From Aliarcobacter vitoriensis (GTDB lineage Bacteria > Campylobacterota > Campylobacteria > Campylobacterales > Arcobacteraceae): DNA of 64,000 bases. The stretch is taken from NCBI RefSeq assembly GCF_003316695.1, contig NZ_PDKB01000009.1, positions 1-64,000 on the forward strand. Direction: 5' to 3'. The notes beneath the pieces were generated by a model, which saw only the letters and a list, made by a program, of their open reading frames with translations, was not told the DNA's origin and did not search any database. Below, in pieces: positions 37,139 through 45,636 of the stretch. A program made the translations under genes and the position numbers. Numbering within the stretch: the first letter of the stretch is position 1; the number at the start of each line of letters is the position of its first letter.

Positions 37139-38103
37139 TGAAATTAAGTGAAATAGAACAACAAGCAAACTTTTATCTTATAAGACAAAAAGAAGGATTG
37201 TCTGTAAAAGAACAAAAAGAGTTTGAAACTTGGATGAAAGATGAAAACAATAAAAAAATTTATGATGATAATAAAATATTGATAGATGATATTTTGTCTT
37301 TGGATGAAGAATTTATAAAAGAGTTGGAAGATGAAATATCTCAAGATATAAAAACAAAATATACTTTTAATTTTAAATATCTTGCAGCTTCTGTTGTTTT
37401 TGTCTGTATTATCGCCTTTGGCGGATATCAAGTAAATAGAAATTTTATACCAAATTTTTCTCAAAATTTTGTAAGTGTTGATGAAAAGATTTTAAATGTA
37501 TCACTTCCAGATAGTTCTATGATAGATTTAGATAAAAATTCGCAAATAAAAATAAGTTACTATGATACAAAAAGAGTTATAACTTTAGAAGATGGAAATG
37601 CTATGTTTTCAGTATCAAAAGATGAAAATAGACCATTTATAATAAAAACAAAAGATACTTTGATCGAAGTTTTAGGTACAAAATTTGAAGTTATAAATTA
37701 TGATGATAATACAATGATAAATGTTTTAGAAGGAGTTGTTCAAGTAAGTTATATATCAAATTTTTTTACAACTCAAACTTTGGCAAAATTGAAAAAATCA
37801 CAATCCCTTACTTTGAATAATCACGAAAAGAGATTTACACAAAATGAAGTAAATATAAAAGAGATAGCTTCTTGGAAAAATGATGAGATATATTTTAATA
37901 AAACAAGTTTAAAAGATGCAAGTTTGATGTTTGGAAGGTATTCAAACAATAAAATGCTATTTGATGATGAAAAATCAGCAAATCTAAAAATATCTGGAAA
38001 ATTCTCAACTTTGCACTATGATAATTTTTTAAAATCAATACAGATGATATATCCTGTTAAAATAAAAAAAGACGGAAATATTGTAAAAGTTGGTAAGAAG
38101 TAA
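37138..38103 (+). CDS. FecR-like anti-sigma factor / signal transducer
   Basis: The protein has 321 residues. The cytoplasmic N-terminus carries the FecR motif (QQANFYLIRQKEGLSVKEQK ... FETWMKDENNKKIYD), then one membrane helix (about 80-100), then a periplasmic FecR domain (VSLPDSSMIDLDKNSQIKIS, LEDGNAMFSVSKDENRPFII) and a C-terminal STN-like segment that meets the receptor STN domain. It holds the sigma factor inactive until the receptor signals. Confidence 0.92.
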   Translation: MKLSEIEQQANFYLIRQKEGLSVKEQKEFETWMKDENNKKIYDDNKILIDDILSLDEEFIKELEDEISQDIKTKYTFNFKYLAASVVFVCIIAFGGYQVNRNFIPNFSQNFVSVDEKILNVSLPDSSMIDLDKNSQIKISYYDTKRVITLEDGNAMFSVSKDENRPFIIKTKDTLIEVLGTKFEVINYDDNTMINVLEGVVQVSYISNFFTTQTLAKLKKSQSLTLNNHEKRFTQNEVNIKEIASWKNDEIYFNKTSLKDASLMFGRYSNNKMLFDDEKSANLKISGKFSTLHYDNFLKSIQMIYPVKIKKDGNIVKVGKK

Positions 38104-38264
38104 AACTAAATAATCATATACTCTAAACCTAACTAAAACTATTAAAATCAGCAAATTTCAAAATTTCTTTAAATTTGATGTCCGTTTTTTCATTTTCATT
38201 CGTTTAATATACAGAGATACCAATTCTCACAACTTAAATTATGTAAAAGGAAAGGAAAAGAGAG

Positions 38265-40595
38265 ATGAATTTTTCAAAACATTCATTAGTTGCCTCAAGT
38301 TTATTGTTACTTTTGGGTATGAACTCATTTGCCGATGAAGTATATACTATCCAAAATAAAACTTTGAAAGAGGCATTGGAGATTATATCTAAAAAATCAA
38401 ACTTATCATATATTGCAAATGATGAGGTACTAGATAGAAAAAGTACAAATAATATAGAAGATATTGAAGGTACTCAACAAGCTTTAGATAAACTTTTAGA
38501 AGGTTCAGGACTAAAAGCTATAATTGATGATAAATCAATAGTTATAGTAAAAGAACAAGGTGTTGTAAAAGTTATAAATGGAACTTATGTATTGGATGAT
38601 GTTTCTGTAAAAAGTGGAAATTATCTAGGAAGTACAACAGAGAACTCAAACTCGTATACAACTGGAAGTATGAGTACAGCTACAAAACTTGATTTATCTA
38701 TAAGAGAAACTCCACAATCAGTTAAAGTTATAACACAAGAATATCTCCAAGATGCAAATATTGATTCTTCTCACAAATTGTTTGATAATATCACAGGTTT
38801 ATCTCCTTATAGAACACATGAAACATATACTGTTTATGGAAGAGGATTTGTAGTTGATTATTACCTTTTTGATGGTTTACCAACTACAGATTTAGTTAGT
38901 GATTATGATTTAAGTATTTATGATAGGGTAGAGATTGTAAAAGGTGCAAATGGACTTATGACAGGTGCGGGAGATCCTTCAATGGGAATGAACTTTATAC
39001 GAAAATTTGCAAATTCAAAAGAATTTAAAGGTAATATTGATTTATCTGCTGGTTCTTGGGATGATTATAAAGTATCAACAGATATTCAAACACCATTAAA
39101 TACTGATGGAACTATAAGAGCTAGATTGGTAGCAAAACATCAAGATAAAAAATCTTTTATGGATGGATATAAAGAAAAAAGAGATACATTTTATGGTGTA
39201 GTTGATATGGATTTAACAGATACTTCATATCTATCTTTAGGTGCTAGTTATGAAAAAAAAGATATTGATGGTGCAAGAGCAGGTGGTTTGCCAGCTTTTT
39301 ATAATGGACAAAGAGTAAATCTTGATAGGTCAAAAATTATAAATGCTGATTGGACATATGATAATAATGAGATTAAAACAATCTATGCAAAAGCAACGCA
39401 ATATTTATATGAAGATATATCTTTAAATTTGAATTATTCACATAAAATAGTAAATAATGAGCAAGCTCTTTATCAAATATGGGGAGCAAGTCCAACATAT
39501 AATGGATACTATTGGAGTTATGCAGGTGATAGTGAACATAAAGAAGACAATTTTGATATTTATGCTTCTATTCCTTTTAAGTTAGGTGGATTAGAGCATG
39601 AAATCGTTACTGGTTTTATGTATAACAAAAATGAATTAACTAAAAGTAATAATAAATATGGATTAGATTTAGATACATCTATGTATGATATAGACTTAGA
39701 TAAAAAAGTTTCTCTTATTTCACCATATAAATTAACTAAAGGTAATTTAGAACAAACGACACAAACAGGAACTTATCTTGCTGGAAAATTCTCTTTAATG
39801 GAAGATTTAAAACTTATTACTGGACTTAGAGTTTCAAATTGGGAGTATAAAAATAAAACAACTGGTTCAGGAAATAGAGAGTTTGAAAATGAACTAACAC
39901 CTTATGCAGGAGTAATCTATGATATAGATGAGAATCACTCAGTTTATGCAAGTTATACAGATATTTTTAAACCACAAAATGCTAAAGATAAAAATGATAA
40001 TTATCTTGACCCAATAGTTGGAAAAAACTATGAAACTGGTATCAAAGGAGAGTATTTTGATAAAAGGCTAAATACAGCAATTTCTATTTTTAGAATAGAA
40101 CAAGATGGGGTATCCGAAATTGATAAAAGTGGTAAAAATATAATAACAGGTGGAACAGCATATAAAGCAGTAAAAGGAGTTGTAAGTAAAGGAGTAGAGT
40201 TTGAAGTTGATGGAGAAATAACTGATAATTGGAACTTATCTTTTGGTATAGCAAACTTTGAAGCAAAAAATGCTCAAGGTGAAAAATTCACTACAACTTC
40301 ATCAAGAACAACAGCAAATTTATTTACAAAATATAAAATCAATAAAGATTTTGCTATTGGTGGAGGATTAAACTATAAAAGTAAATTTTATGATATGGAT
40401 AGTGGAGAAAAAATCCAACAAGATGCTTATATCATAGCAAATGTTATGGCTTCTTATGATGTAACAAAAGATTTAAAACTTCAATTAAATATTAATAATT
40501 TATTTGATGAAAAATATTATGAAGGAATAGCTTTCTATGGTATGCATTATGGGGAACCTAGAAGTTTTGCTTTAAATATGAGATATTCATTTTAA
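38265..40595 (+). CDS. TonB-dependent siderophore receptor with STN domain
   Basis: The protein has 776 residues. Signal peptide 1-23. The STN domain is at about 26-95 (YTIQNKTLKEALEIISKKS, LLEGSGLKAIIDDKSIVIVK). The plug follows (IRETPQSVKVITQEYLQD; GVRVEIV-like segment YDRVEIVKGANGLMTGAGDP), then a 22-strand type barrel ending in Phe. With the two genes upstream it makes a FecIRA-type surface-signalling unit for a ferric siderophore. The 161-base gap before it may hold the ECF promoter. The repeat at 40599 begins 3 bases after the stop. Confidence 0.95.
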   Translation: MNFSKHSLVASSLLLLLGMNSFADEVYTIQNKTLKEALEIISKKSNLSYIANDEVLDRKSTNNIEDIEGTQQALDKLLEGSGLKAIIDDKSIVIVKEQGVVKVINGTYVLDDVSVKSGNYLGSTTENSNSYTTGSMSTATKLDLSIRETPQSVKVITQEYLQDANIDSSHKLFDNITGLSPYRTHETYTVYGRGFVVDYYLFDGLPTTDLVSDYDLSIYDRVEIVKGANGLMTGAGDPSMGMNFIRKFANSKEFKGNIDLSAGSWDDYKVSTDIQTPLNTDGTIRARLVAKHQDKKSFMDGYKEKRDTFYGVVDMDLTDTSYLSLGASYEKKDIDGARAGGLPAFYNGQRVNLDRSKIINADWTYDNNEIKTIYAKATQYLYEDISLNLNYSHKIVNNEQALYQIWGASPTYNGYYWSYAGDSEHKEDNFDIYASIPFKLGGLEHEIVTGFMYNKNELTKSNNKYGLDLDTSMYDIDLDKKVSLISPYKLTKGNLEQTTQTGTYLAGKFSLMEDLKLITGLRVSNWEYKNKTTGSGNREFENELTPYAGVIYDIDENHSVYASYTDIFKPQNAKDKNDNYLDPIVGKNYETGIKGEYFDKRLNTAISIFRIEQDGVSEIDKSGKNIITGGTAYKAVKGVVSKGVEFEVDGEITDNWNLSFGIANFEAKNAQGEKFTTTSSRTTANLFTKYKINKDFAIGGGLNYKSKFYDMDSGEKIQQDAYIIANVMASYDVTKDLKLQLNINNLFDEKYYEGIAFYGMHYGEPRSFALNMRYSF

Positions 40596-40598
40596 TAT

Positions 40599-40729
40599 AA
40601 AGAGAGTTTTGCTCTCTTTGTACTTTTAGGCATGAGTTTCAAAGTATTTATTTAATTTTGAGATTAAAATTTCGATTATAAAATATACTTTCCTTGTATG
40701 CTTTGAAACTCATACTTAATGGTATAAAT
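40599..40729. repeat. Structured receptor-associated repeat, copy 2
   Basis: AAAGAGAG/CTCTCTTT hairpin at 40599-40619, then an inverted repeat between CATGAGTTTCAAAG (40631-40644) and CTTTGAAACTCAT (40701-40713). It is over 80% identical by eye to 2186-2320. Where the two copies differ within the inverted-repeat arms, at two positions the change turns an A-U pair into a G-U pair, so pairing is kept. This supports a functional RNA or DNA hairpin. Confidence 0.8.
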
Positions 40730-40798
40730 CTACATTATGATATTATATATATGTGTAGGAGTTAGTTATTTTAATTTATAGATTTATATATAAAAATT

Positions 40799-41641
40799 TT
40801 AATATTTAATACTCCAATATTCATCTAAAGTATATTTTTCTTTATTCTTTACTGTATAAAAAATCAAATCTGTTTTTTTGTTAAAAAACTTATATAATTC
40901 ATCTTTTAAAAACCCTATTTTTTCAAGATAATACCCTGCAAGTTGATAGTAAGGATATACAAAATCAAATTTTTCAATTATGTTAAATATTTCGTTGATA
41001 TCTAAGTTATCTTTTAAGTTCTTAAATTCATAGATAACATCATCAGGAGTTTTTGAATATTGTATATTACTTATAATTTCAATAAATGCTCTATTTATTG
41101 ATGAAATCTTGTACCCATTATAATTAATTATTCCTATTTCTTGAGTGTTATTTGACTCTAACATCACTATATTGTAATTGTATATAGTATTATGAGCTTT
41201 AGTTCTTCTTGGCTTATTTTTAAAAGCTTTATCGATAGCTTCTTGTGTGATATCTTTTGAATTAAAATTTACTCTTTTCATTCTCTCTTTTGAAATAAAA
41301 ATAAAATTATCTCTAAAGTTTGTTAAACCTTGAATATTAAGAGATGTAAACATAGGAAAAAAACCATTTTTTTCAAGAGAATATACAAAATCATAAATAT
41401 TAAACTCTTTGTTTAGAGTATATCTTATTTTTTCTATATCTCTTATGCTTATTGTGTGTGCTACTAGTCCATCATTTAAAAGTTTTAAATAAAAATCATT
41501 TTGAGTTAAGCTATTTGATACTAGATTCTCTTCTTTTAATTCATCTAGAATGATTGATATATCATCAATTGATAAAAAGCCTTTACTTTTTACAATGCTA
41601 ATAATTTTTTCTCTATTTAGAGTATAATAATCTTTCTTCAA
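40799..41641 (-). CDS. AbiEi-like antitoxin/regulator
   Basis: The protein has 280 residues without signal or membrane segments. An N-terminal winged-helix-like segment (NREKIISIVKSKGFLSIDDI) is followed by AbiEi-type features: FFPMFTSLNIQGLT, a basic patch NKPRRTKAHNT, YKISSINRAFIEIISNIQYS and YPYYQLAGYYLEKIGF. AbiEi proteins are antitoxins that also repress their own promoter through inverted repeats. It is divergent from the HipA-family kinase gene, and its promoter overlaps a palindrome identical to that beside the kinase gene. The family call rests on motif resemblance only. Confidence 0.65.
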   Translation of the reverse strand: MKKDYYTLNREKIISIVKSKGFLSIDDISIILDELKEENLVSNSLTQNDFYLKLLNDGLVAHTISIRDIEKIRYTLNKEFNIYDFVYSLEKNGFFPMFTSLNIQGLTNFRDNFIFISKERMKRVNFNSKDITQEAIDKAFKNKPRRTKAHNTIYNYNIVMLESNNTQEIGIINYNGYKISSINRAFIEIISNIQYSKTPDDVIYEFKNLKDNLDINEIFNIIEKFDFVYPYYQLAGYYLEKIGFLKDELYKFFNKKTDLIFYTVKNKEKYTLDEYWSIKY

Positions 41642-41651
41642 AACCTTACCT

Positions 41652-41675
41652 TAATTAAGTAAATTTACTTAATTA
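41652..41675. promoter_or_regulatory. Operator palindrome O1 (regulator side)
   Basis: A 24-base perfect palindrome, core AAGTAAATTTACTT, overlapping the -10 element of the minus-strand promoter by four bases. The 22-base core sequence is identical to that at 41745-41766. Confidence 0.8.
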
Positions 41676-41700
41676 TATATAAAATACAGTATTTTGTCAA
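41672..41700 (-). promoter_or_regulatory. Consensus sigma-70 promoter for the AbiEi-like gene
   Basis: On the minus strand TTGACA (41700-41695) and TATAAT (41677-41672) are separated by exactly 17 bases: a perfect consensus promoter, notable in a group where -35 boxes are usually weak. Confidence 0.8.
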
Positions 41701-41713
41701 ATTAATATTTGAC

Positions 41714-41742
41714 TTGACAAATTTAAAACAAATATGTATAAT
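41714..41742 (+). promoter_or_regulatory. Consensus sigma-70 promoter for the HipA-family gene
   Basis: TTGACA at 41714-41719 and TATAAT at 41737-41742 with a 17-base spacer, again a perfect consensus. Its predicted transcription start falls within the operator palindrome O2. Confidence 0.8.
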
Positions 41743-41744
41743 AA

Positions 41745-41766
41745 AATTAAGTAAATTTACTTAATT
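41745..41766. promoter_or_regulatory. Operator palindrome O2 (kinase side)
   Basis: A 22-base perfect palindrome with core AAGTAAATTTACTT starting 2 bases after the -10 element and ending just before the ribosome binding site AGGAAG. Binding here would block transcription initiation of the kinase gene. Confidence 0.8.
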
Positions 41767-41776
41767 AGGAAGATGT

Positions 41777-43147
41777 ATGATATACGTTGTAAAGAATAAT
41801 AAACTTTTTGGAATATTAACTCAAGCAGATAATGGTAATATCACTTTTGAATATGATGATTCTATCAAAAAAGAGCATTATTTACGAGGATTACAAGAGA
41901 AAATTAATAGTTCAAGAGTTTTATTTCCTGTATTTGAGAATATGCTTCCTGAACATGAACAAAAGAATCTTTTATTAGAAAAATATAATATTACTAATGA
42001 CATTGATATTCTTGCTTATTTGGACAATATACATGGTACATTTGAGTTTTATACTAAAGATAGCTATAAAACATTTATAGCAAAAGAGTATGAAGAGTTC
42101 ATTTTTAATGAAAAAATTGATGAAATTTTAAGTAATGATTATATATTTCCAAATATATTAAGTGATTATTCTTTAGATATAAATACAAATATTTTATATC
42201 CAACTAAATTAGTAAATAGCAAAGTAATAGGATTATCTGGGTTTCAATATAAGTTTTCAGTAATAATTGATGAAACTACTAAAACAATCACCCATGATTC
42301 TTCAAAATCTAGTAATTATTTTATGAAACCTTATAGTAAGTATCAATCAACTTATAATTTTAAAGATAAAGATAAAAACTATATTCCATATCTTTTGATA
42401 AATGAACATTTGTTTATGACTCTTGCAAGAGATTTTGGTTTTAAAGTTCCTTATAATGCTATTATAAAACACGATACAGATTACCACTATATCATCAAAA
42501 GATATGATAGATACAATGATAATAAGATTGACCATACAGAAATATTGACACTTATGGAAAAAGTAAGCACTGAAAAATATAATGTTACTATGCAAGAACT
42601 ATTTGAAATAACAAAAGAGTATATTGATAAAGAAGAGCAATTAATCCTTTTTAAATTTATCATTTTTTCAATAGTAATATCTCATGGGGATTTACATGCA
42701 AAAAATTTGTCATTAATTAATAAAAGTAATAACAGTGAAGAAGAATTTAAACAGCTATCGCCATTTTATGATATATCTACTACAAAAATCTATAAAGATA
42801 CAAAAGAAAATGATATTGGATTAAAAATCATAAATAAAAAGAAAAATATTAATAGAGCTATTTTACTAAAATTTGCCAAAGTTATTGGAATTGAAAAAAG
42901 TTGTGCTGAAACTTATATTGATGAAATTTGTATAAAATTTATAGATACATTCTTAGATTATATAGATAAATTTCCAAATGAGATAAAAGGTTTGCCTTTT
43001 AATACTAGCAAACATTATAAAACTACCCTTGAAAATGTATTTAAAAAATATTATGATCAAAGAGTTTCTTATATCAAAGATAAATTAATTAATAATGAAA
43101 TTGTTACAGAGAAATCTGAAGTTGAAGAAAATTTCTGGGAACAATAA
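41777..43147 (+). CDS. HipA-family serine/threonine kinase (putative toxin)
   Basis: The protein has 456 residues. A HipA N-terminal domain (about 1-110; FENMLPEHEQKNLLLEKY) is followed by the kinase domain: glycine-loop-like LSGFQYKF (153-160), KP at 184-185, YIIKRYDR (238-245), catalytic-loop HGDLHAKNLSL (303-313) with Asp305, and metal-site SPFYD (328-332) with Asp332. These are the key HipA positions, so it should be an active kinase. HipA targets glutamyl-tRNA synthetase; other relatives target other synthetases. No HipB-type helix-turn-helix gene is adjacent; the divergent AbiEi-like gene takes its place. Confidence 0.88.
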   Translation: MIYVVKNNKLFGILTQADNGNITFEYDDSIKKEHYLRGLQEKINSSRVLFPVFENMLPEHEQKNLLLEKYNITNDIDILAYLDNIHGTFEFYTKDSYKTFIAKEYEEFIFNEKIDEILSNDYIFPNILSDYSLDINTNILYPTKLVNSKVIGLSGFQYKFSVIIDETTKTITHDSSKSSNYFMKPYSKYQSTYNFKDKDKNYIPYLLINEHLFMTLARDFGFKVPYNAIIKHDTDYHYIIKRYDRYNDNKIDHTEILTLMEKVSTEKYNVTMQELFEITKEYIDKEEQLILFKFIIFSIVISHGDLHAKNLSLINKSNNSEEEFKQLSPFYDISTTKIYKDTKENDIGLKIINKKKNINRAILLKFAKVIGIEKSCAETYIDEICIKFIDTFLDYIDKFPNEIKGLPFNTSKHYKTTLENVFKKYYDQRVSYIKDKLINNEIVTEKSEVEENFWEQ

Positions 43148-43212
43148 AAATATATGTCCTTTTTTTGATTTAGTTTGTTTAATAAGTAAAAATATATTCA
43201 TTCATGAAATGT

Positions 43213-43512
43213 TTATATTTTTATGGGTTGATTAATAGGTTTATTTCTATTAAAAATTGTTAAAATTTCTATTGTATTATTATCTAGGTTTACTTCATAA
43301 GTTATAGTATATTTTTTATATGTCATATCTCTGATATTTTTATTATTAAAATAAAATGATTGTCTATATTTAAATGGAAAATTTGGTATTTCTAAAATTG
43401 ATTTTTCCAACTTTATTGCAAACTCAACCCCAGCACTTGTTTTATCAAGTGCTATATGATTTATTATATTTATAAGTTGATTTTCAAATTCAGGGTTGTA
43501 AATTATTTGCAT
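43213..43512 (-). CDS. ParE/RelE-superfamily toxin
   Basis: The protein has 99 residues with the small alpha/beta RelE/ParE fold: IIYNPEFENQLINIINHIAL, then FPFKYRQSFYF and DMTYKKYTITYEVN. ParE toxins poison gyrase, RelE toxins cleave mRNA; these cannot be separated from sequence here. It starts at the stop of its partner antitoxin gene with a one-base overlap (TAATG), the normal antitoxin-toxin order. Confidence 0.85.
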   Translation of the reverse strand: MQIIYNPEFENQLINIINHIALDKTSAGVEFAIKLEKSILEIPNFPFKYRQSFYFNNKNIRDMTYKKYTITYEVNLDNNTIEILTIFNRNKPINQPIKI

Positions 43513-43760
43513 TATTTATTTTCAAGAGTTTGTAAATGTTGTTTTATATTTGACCAAACATCTTTATGAGAAGACATCTTGATTGTACCATTTTTTATAT
43601 CAGCTCTCATATTATGCAATTCTTTTTGTCTTTCATAAAAGTATGGGTCGTAATCCAAATTCTCATCTTGTTTAATTTGAATTTTATCTTTATAAGGTTC
43701 AATAATATTTATAAAATCTTTTACAAAACTATCTTTAATTTGCAATGTCAAAGTTTGCAT
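43512..43760 (-). CDS. Antitoxin of the ParE/RelE-like toxin
   Basis: The protein has 82 residues, starts MQTLTLQIKDSFVKDFINII and has a charged C-terminus (YDPYFYERQKELHNMRADIK) that would wrap the toxin. No known antitoxin family is recognised with certainty; the call rests on size, gene order and overlap with the toxin gene. Confidence 0.75.
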   Translation of the reverse strand: MQTLTLQIKDSFVKDFINIIEPYKDKIQIKQDENLDYDPYFYERQKELHNMRADIKNGTIKMSSHKDVWSNIKQHLQTLENK

Positions 43761-43825
43761 TATATAGTCCTTTTTATATATTTCTATAATTGTATCAAAA
43801 AATAAATAGCTTTATCATAATAAAT

Positions 43826-44887
43826 TTATCTAAATTCTATTTTCCCTTGACTAGCCAATAATGCTCCACAAAGTTGATAAAGTACACGAGAACCAACATT
43901 TGCATCCCATCCATTTTCACTATCCCCAACTTCACATAAATCAAAACCTATGATATTTCTTCCACTCTTAACAACCATAAATATCAAGTGTTCTAGTTCA
44001 CCATATCTTAGTCCACCTGGAACTGGTGTTCCTGTATTTGGACAGTTTAGTGGTTCTAAACCATCTATATCAATAGATAGATAAACGTTTTGTGGAAGTT
44101 TTTCAATATATGGTGCAAAAACTTCTTCCAATGATTTTCCACTTGCTAGTTCACTTTGCATAGCTGTATCATACAGACATGCTCCTTTAGTTCCTAAATC
44201 TAGCATTCTATTAGCTTCTTCTTTACTATAATCTCTAATACCTATTTGTACAAATTTTGAAACTTTCTCACATTCATTTAAAACGTTGTAAAATATTGAA
44301 GCATGAGAGTAAGTAAATCCTTCATAAGCTTCTCTTAAATCGTGATGAGCATCTACATGTAAAATCCCAAAATCTTGATTTGTTGTGTCATTTATAGCTT
44401 TTATAAGACCAAGTGGACAAGAGTGATCTCCTCCAACAACAGCTACAAATTTACCTTTATTTAATCTTTTTAAAGATTTTTCATATACTTCATTGTTTAT
44501 AACTCTTGATAATTCATTTACATATTTTAAATCTTTTTTACAGTTCTCTCCACACTCTAAAGCATCTATAACTTTTAAAGCTTTTTTTCTAGTTTTGTTA
44601 CTAAGTTTTAATACATATTTATCTGTTTCAAGCATAGCAATTCCTGCTGTATAAGGCTTGATATAGTGATAATTTTCCAAATCCAATTGATGACTAGCAA
44701 GTTTGATATTATCAGGTGCTTTTGCTGTTCCCTCTCCAAATGAAACTGTTGCTTCCCATGGAACTGGTATCAAAATCAAACTAGCTTCTTTTGGATCTAA
44801 TCTTCCACCTAAAAATCCATCAGTCTTTTGTGGTGGAAGTCCAAGTTCCAATATCTTTATCTCTTCTTCTAAACTTCTATATTTCAT
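43826..44887 (-). CDS. Agmatinase/arginase-family ureohydrolase
   Basis: The protein has 353 residues. Manganese-binding motifs GGDHSCPLG, HVDAHHDLRE and SIDIDGLEP are all intact, followed by GTPVPGGLRYGEL. The extended N-terminus (about 60 residues before the ureohydrolase core) is unusual for SpeB. It probably releases urea from agmatine or a related guanidino compound; the substrate is not determinable by sequence. Confidence 0.88.
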   Translation of the reverse strand: MKYRSLEEEIKILELGLPPQKTDGFLGGRLDPKEASLILIPVPWEATVSFGEGTAKAPDNIKLASHQLDLENYHYIKPYTAGIAMLETDKYVLKLSNKTRKKALKVIDALECGENCKKDLKYVNELSRVINNEVYEKSLKRLNKGKFVAVVGGDHSCPLGLIKAINDTTNQDFGILHVDAHHDLREAYEGFTYSHASIFYNVLNECEKVSKFVQIGIRDYSKEEANRMLDLGTKGACLYDTAMQSELASGKSLEEVFAPYIEKLPQNVYLSIDIDGLEPLNCPNTGTPVPGGLRYGELEHLIFMVVKSGRNIIGFDLCEVGDSENGWDANVGSRVLYQLCGALLASQGKIEFR

Positions 44888-44955
44888 AATTTTCCCTAAT
44901 AATTAATATTTTATGTTGTGATTATATGATAAATAAGGAAATAGTCAAATTAAAA

Positions 44956-45636
44956 CTATTTTATCTCTACAACAAAATCTGCAACTTTTAAAACTTGAGA
45001 TTTGAAATGAGAAATCATCATAATTGAACACTCTTTTTTTAATTCAATTAGTAAATTTTCTATTTTTAAAGCTAATTCTTCATTTAGCGAGGATGTTGGT
45101 TCATCAAGAAGTAAAATTTTTGGTTTTAACACCAAAGCACGAGCTAAAATAAGTCTTTGTTGTTGCCCTCCTGAAAGTAAATATGCACTATCATTTAGTC
45201 TATCTTTTATCTCATCATATAAAAATACTCTTTTTAAAGCTTCTATAATTTGTTTCTTTGCTTGTTCTTTGTTTATTTTTTGAATTTTTAAAGGAAAGTA
45301 CATATTTTCAAAAATAGAAAAAGGTAAGATATCAGGATGTTGGCTTACATATACTATTTTTCTTCGTAAAGTTGGTAAATCTTTATTTTGTATATTTAAG
45401 ATATCTAACTCTTTTCCTTCATCATAAAATATAATATTTCCTGAAAAATTACTATTTTCAAACTCTTTAATTAATTGATTTACTGTAAGAAGTAATGAAC
45501 TTTTACCAATCCCTGATGGACCTGAAATTGCTAAGATAGAGTTTTTTTCTAAAGTTAAATTAAAATCTTTTAAGATTTGTCTTTTATCATAAAAAAGGTT
45601 TAGATTTTCAATTTTTAAAATAGTATTATTAGGCAA
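44956..45636 (-). CDS. pstB: Phosphate ABC transporter ATP-binding protein (PstB-like)
   Basis: The protein has 226 residues. Walker A is SGPSGIGKSSLL, the signature is LSGGQQQRLILARAL, Walker B is ILLLDEPTSSLN. It is shorter than typical PstB (about 250), but gene order behind two PstC/PstA permeases and a PstS protein supports the assignment. It overlaps pstA by 8 bases. No phoU follows. Confidence 0.85.
   Translation of the reverse strand: MPNNTILKIENLNLFYDKRQILKDFNLTLEKNSILAISGPSGIGKSSLLLTVNQLIKEFENSNFSGNIIFYDEGKELDILNIQNKDLPTLRRKIVYVSQHPDILPFSIFENMYFPLKIQKINKEQAKKQIIEALKRVFLYDEIKDRLNDSAYLLSGGQQQRLILARALVLKPKILLLDEPTSSLNEELALKIENLLIELKKECSIMMISHFKSQVLKVADFVVEIK

Noticed and set aside
38104-38264. 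Iron-starvation-type ECF promoter (TAAAT-N16-CGT) ahead of the STN receptor
   Set aside because: CGTTT occurs twice (near 38182 and 38203), but no TAAAT lies at the right distance from either. Not supported enough to list as a site.
41642-41776. Repeated palindromes as a CRISPR-like or mobile-element terminal repeat
   Set aside because: There are only two copies, each at a promoter start point with no spacers or transposase nearby; operator sites explain them better.
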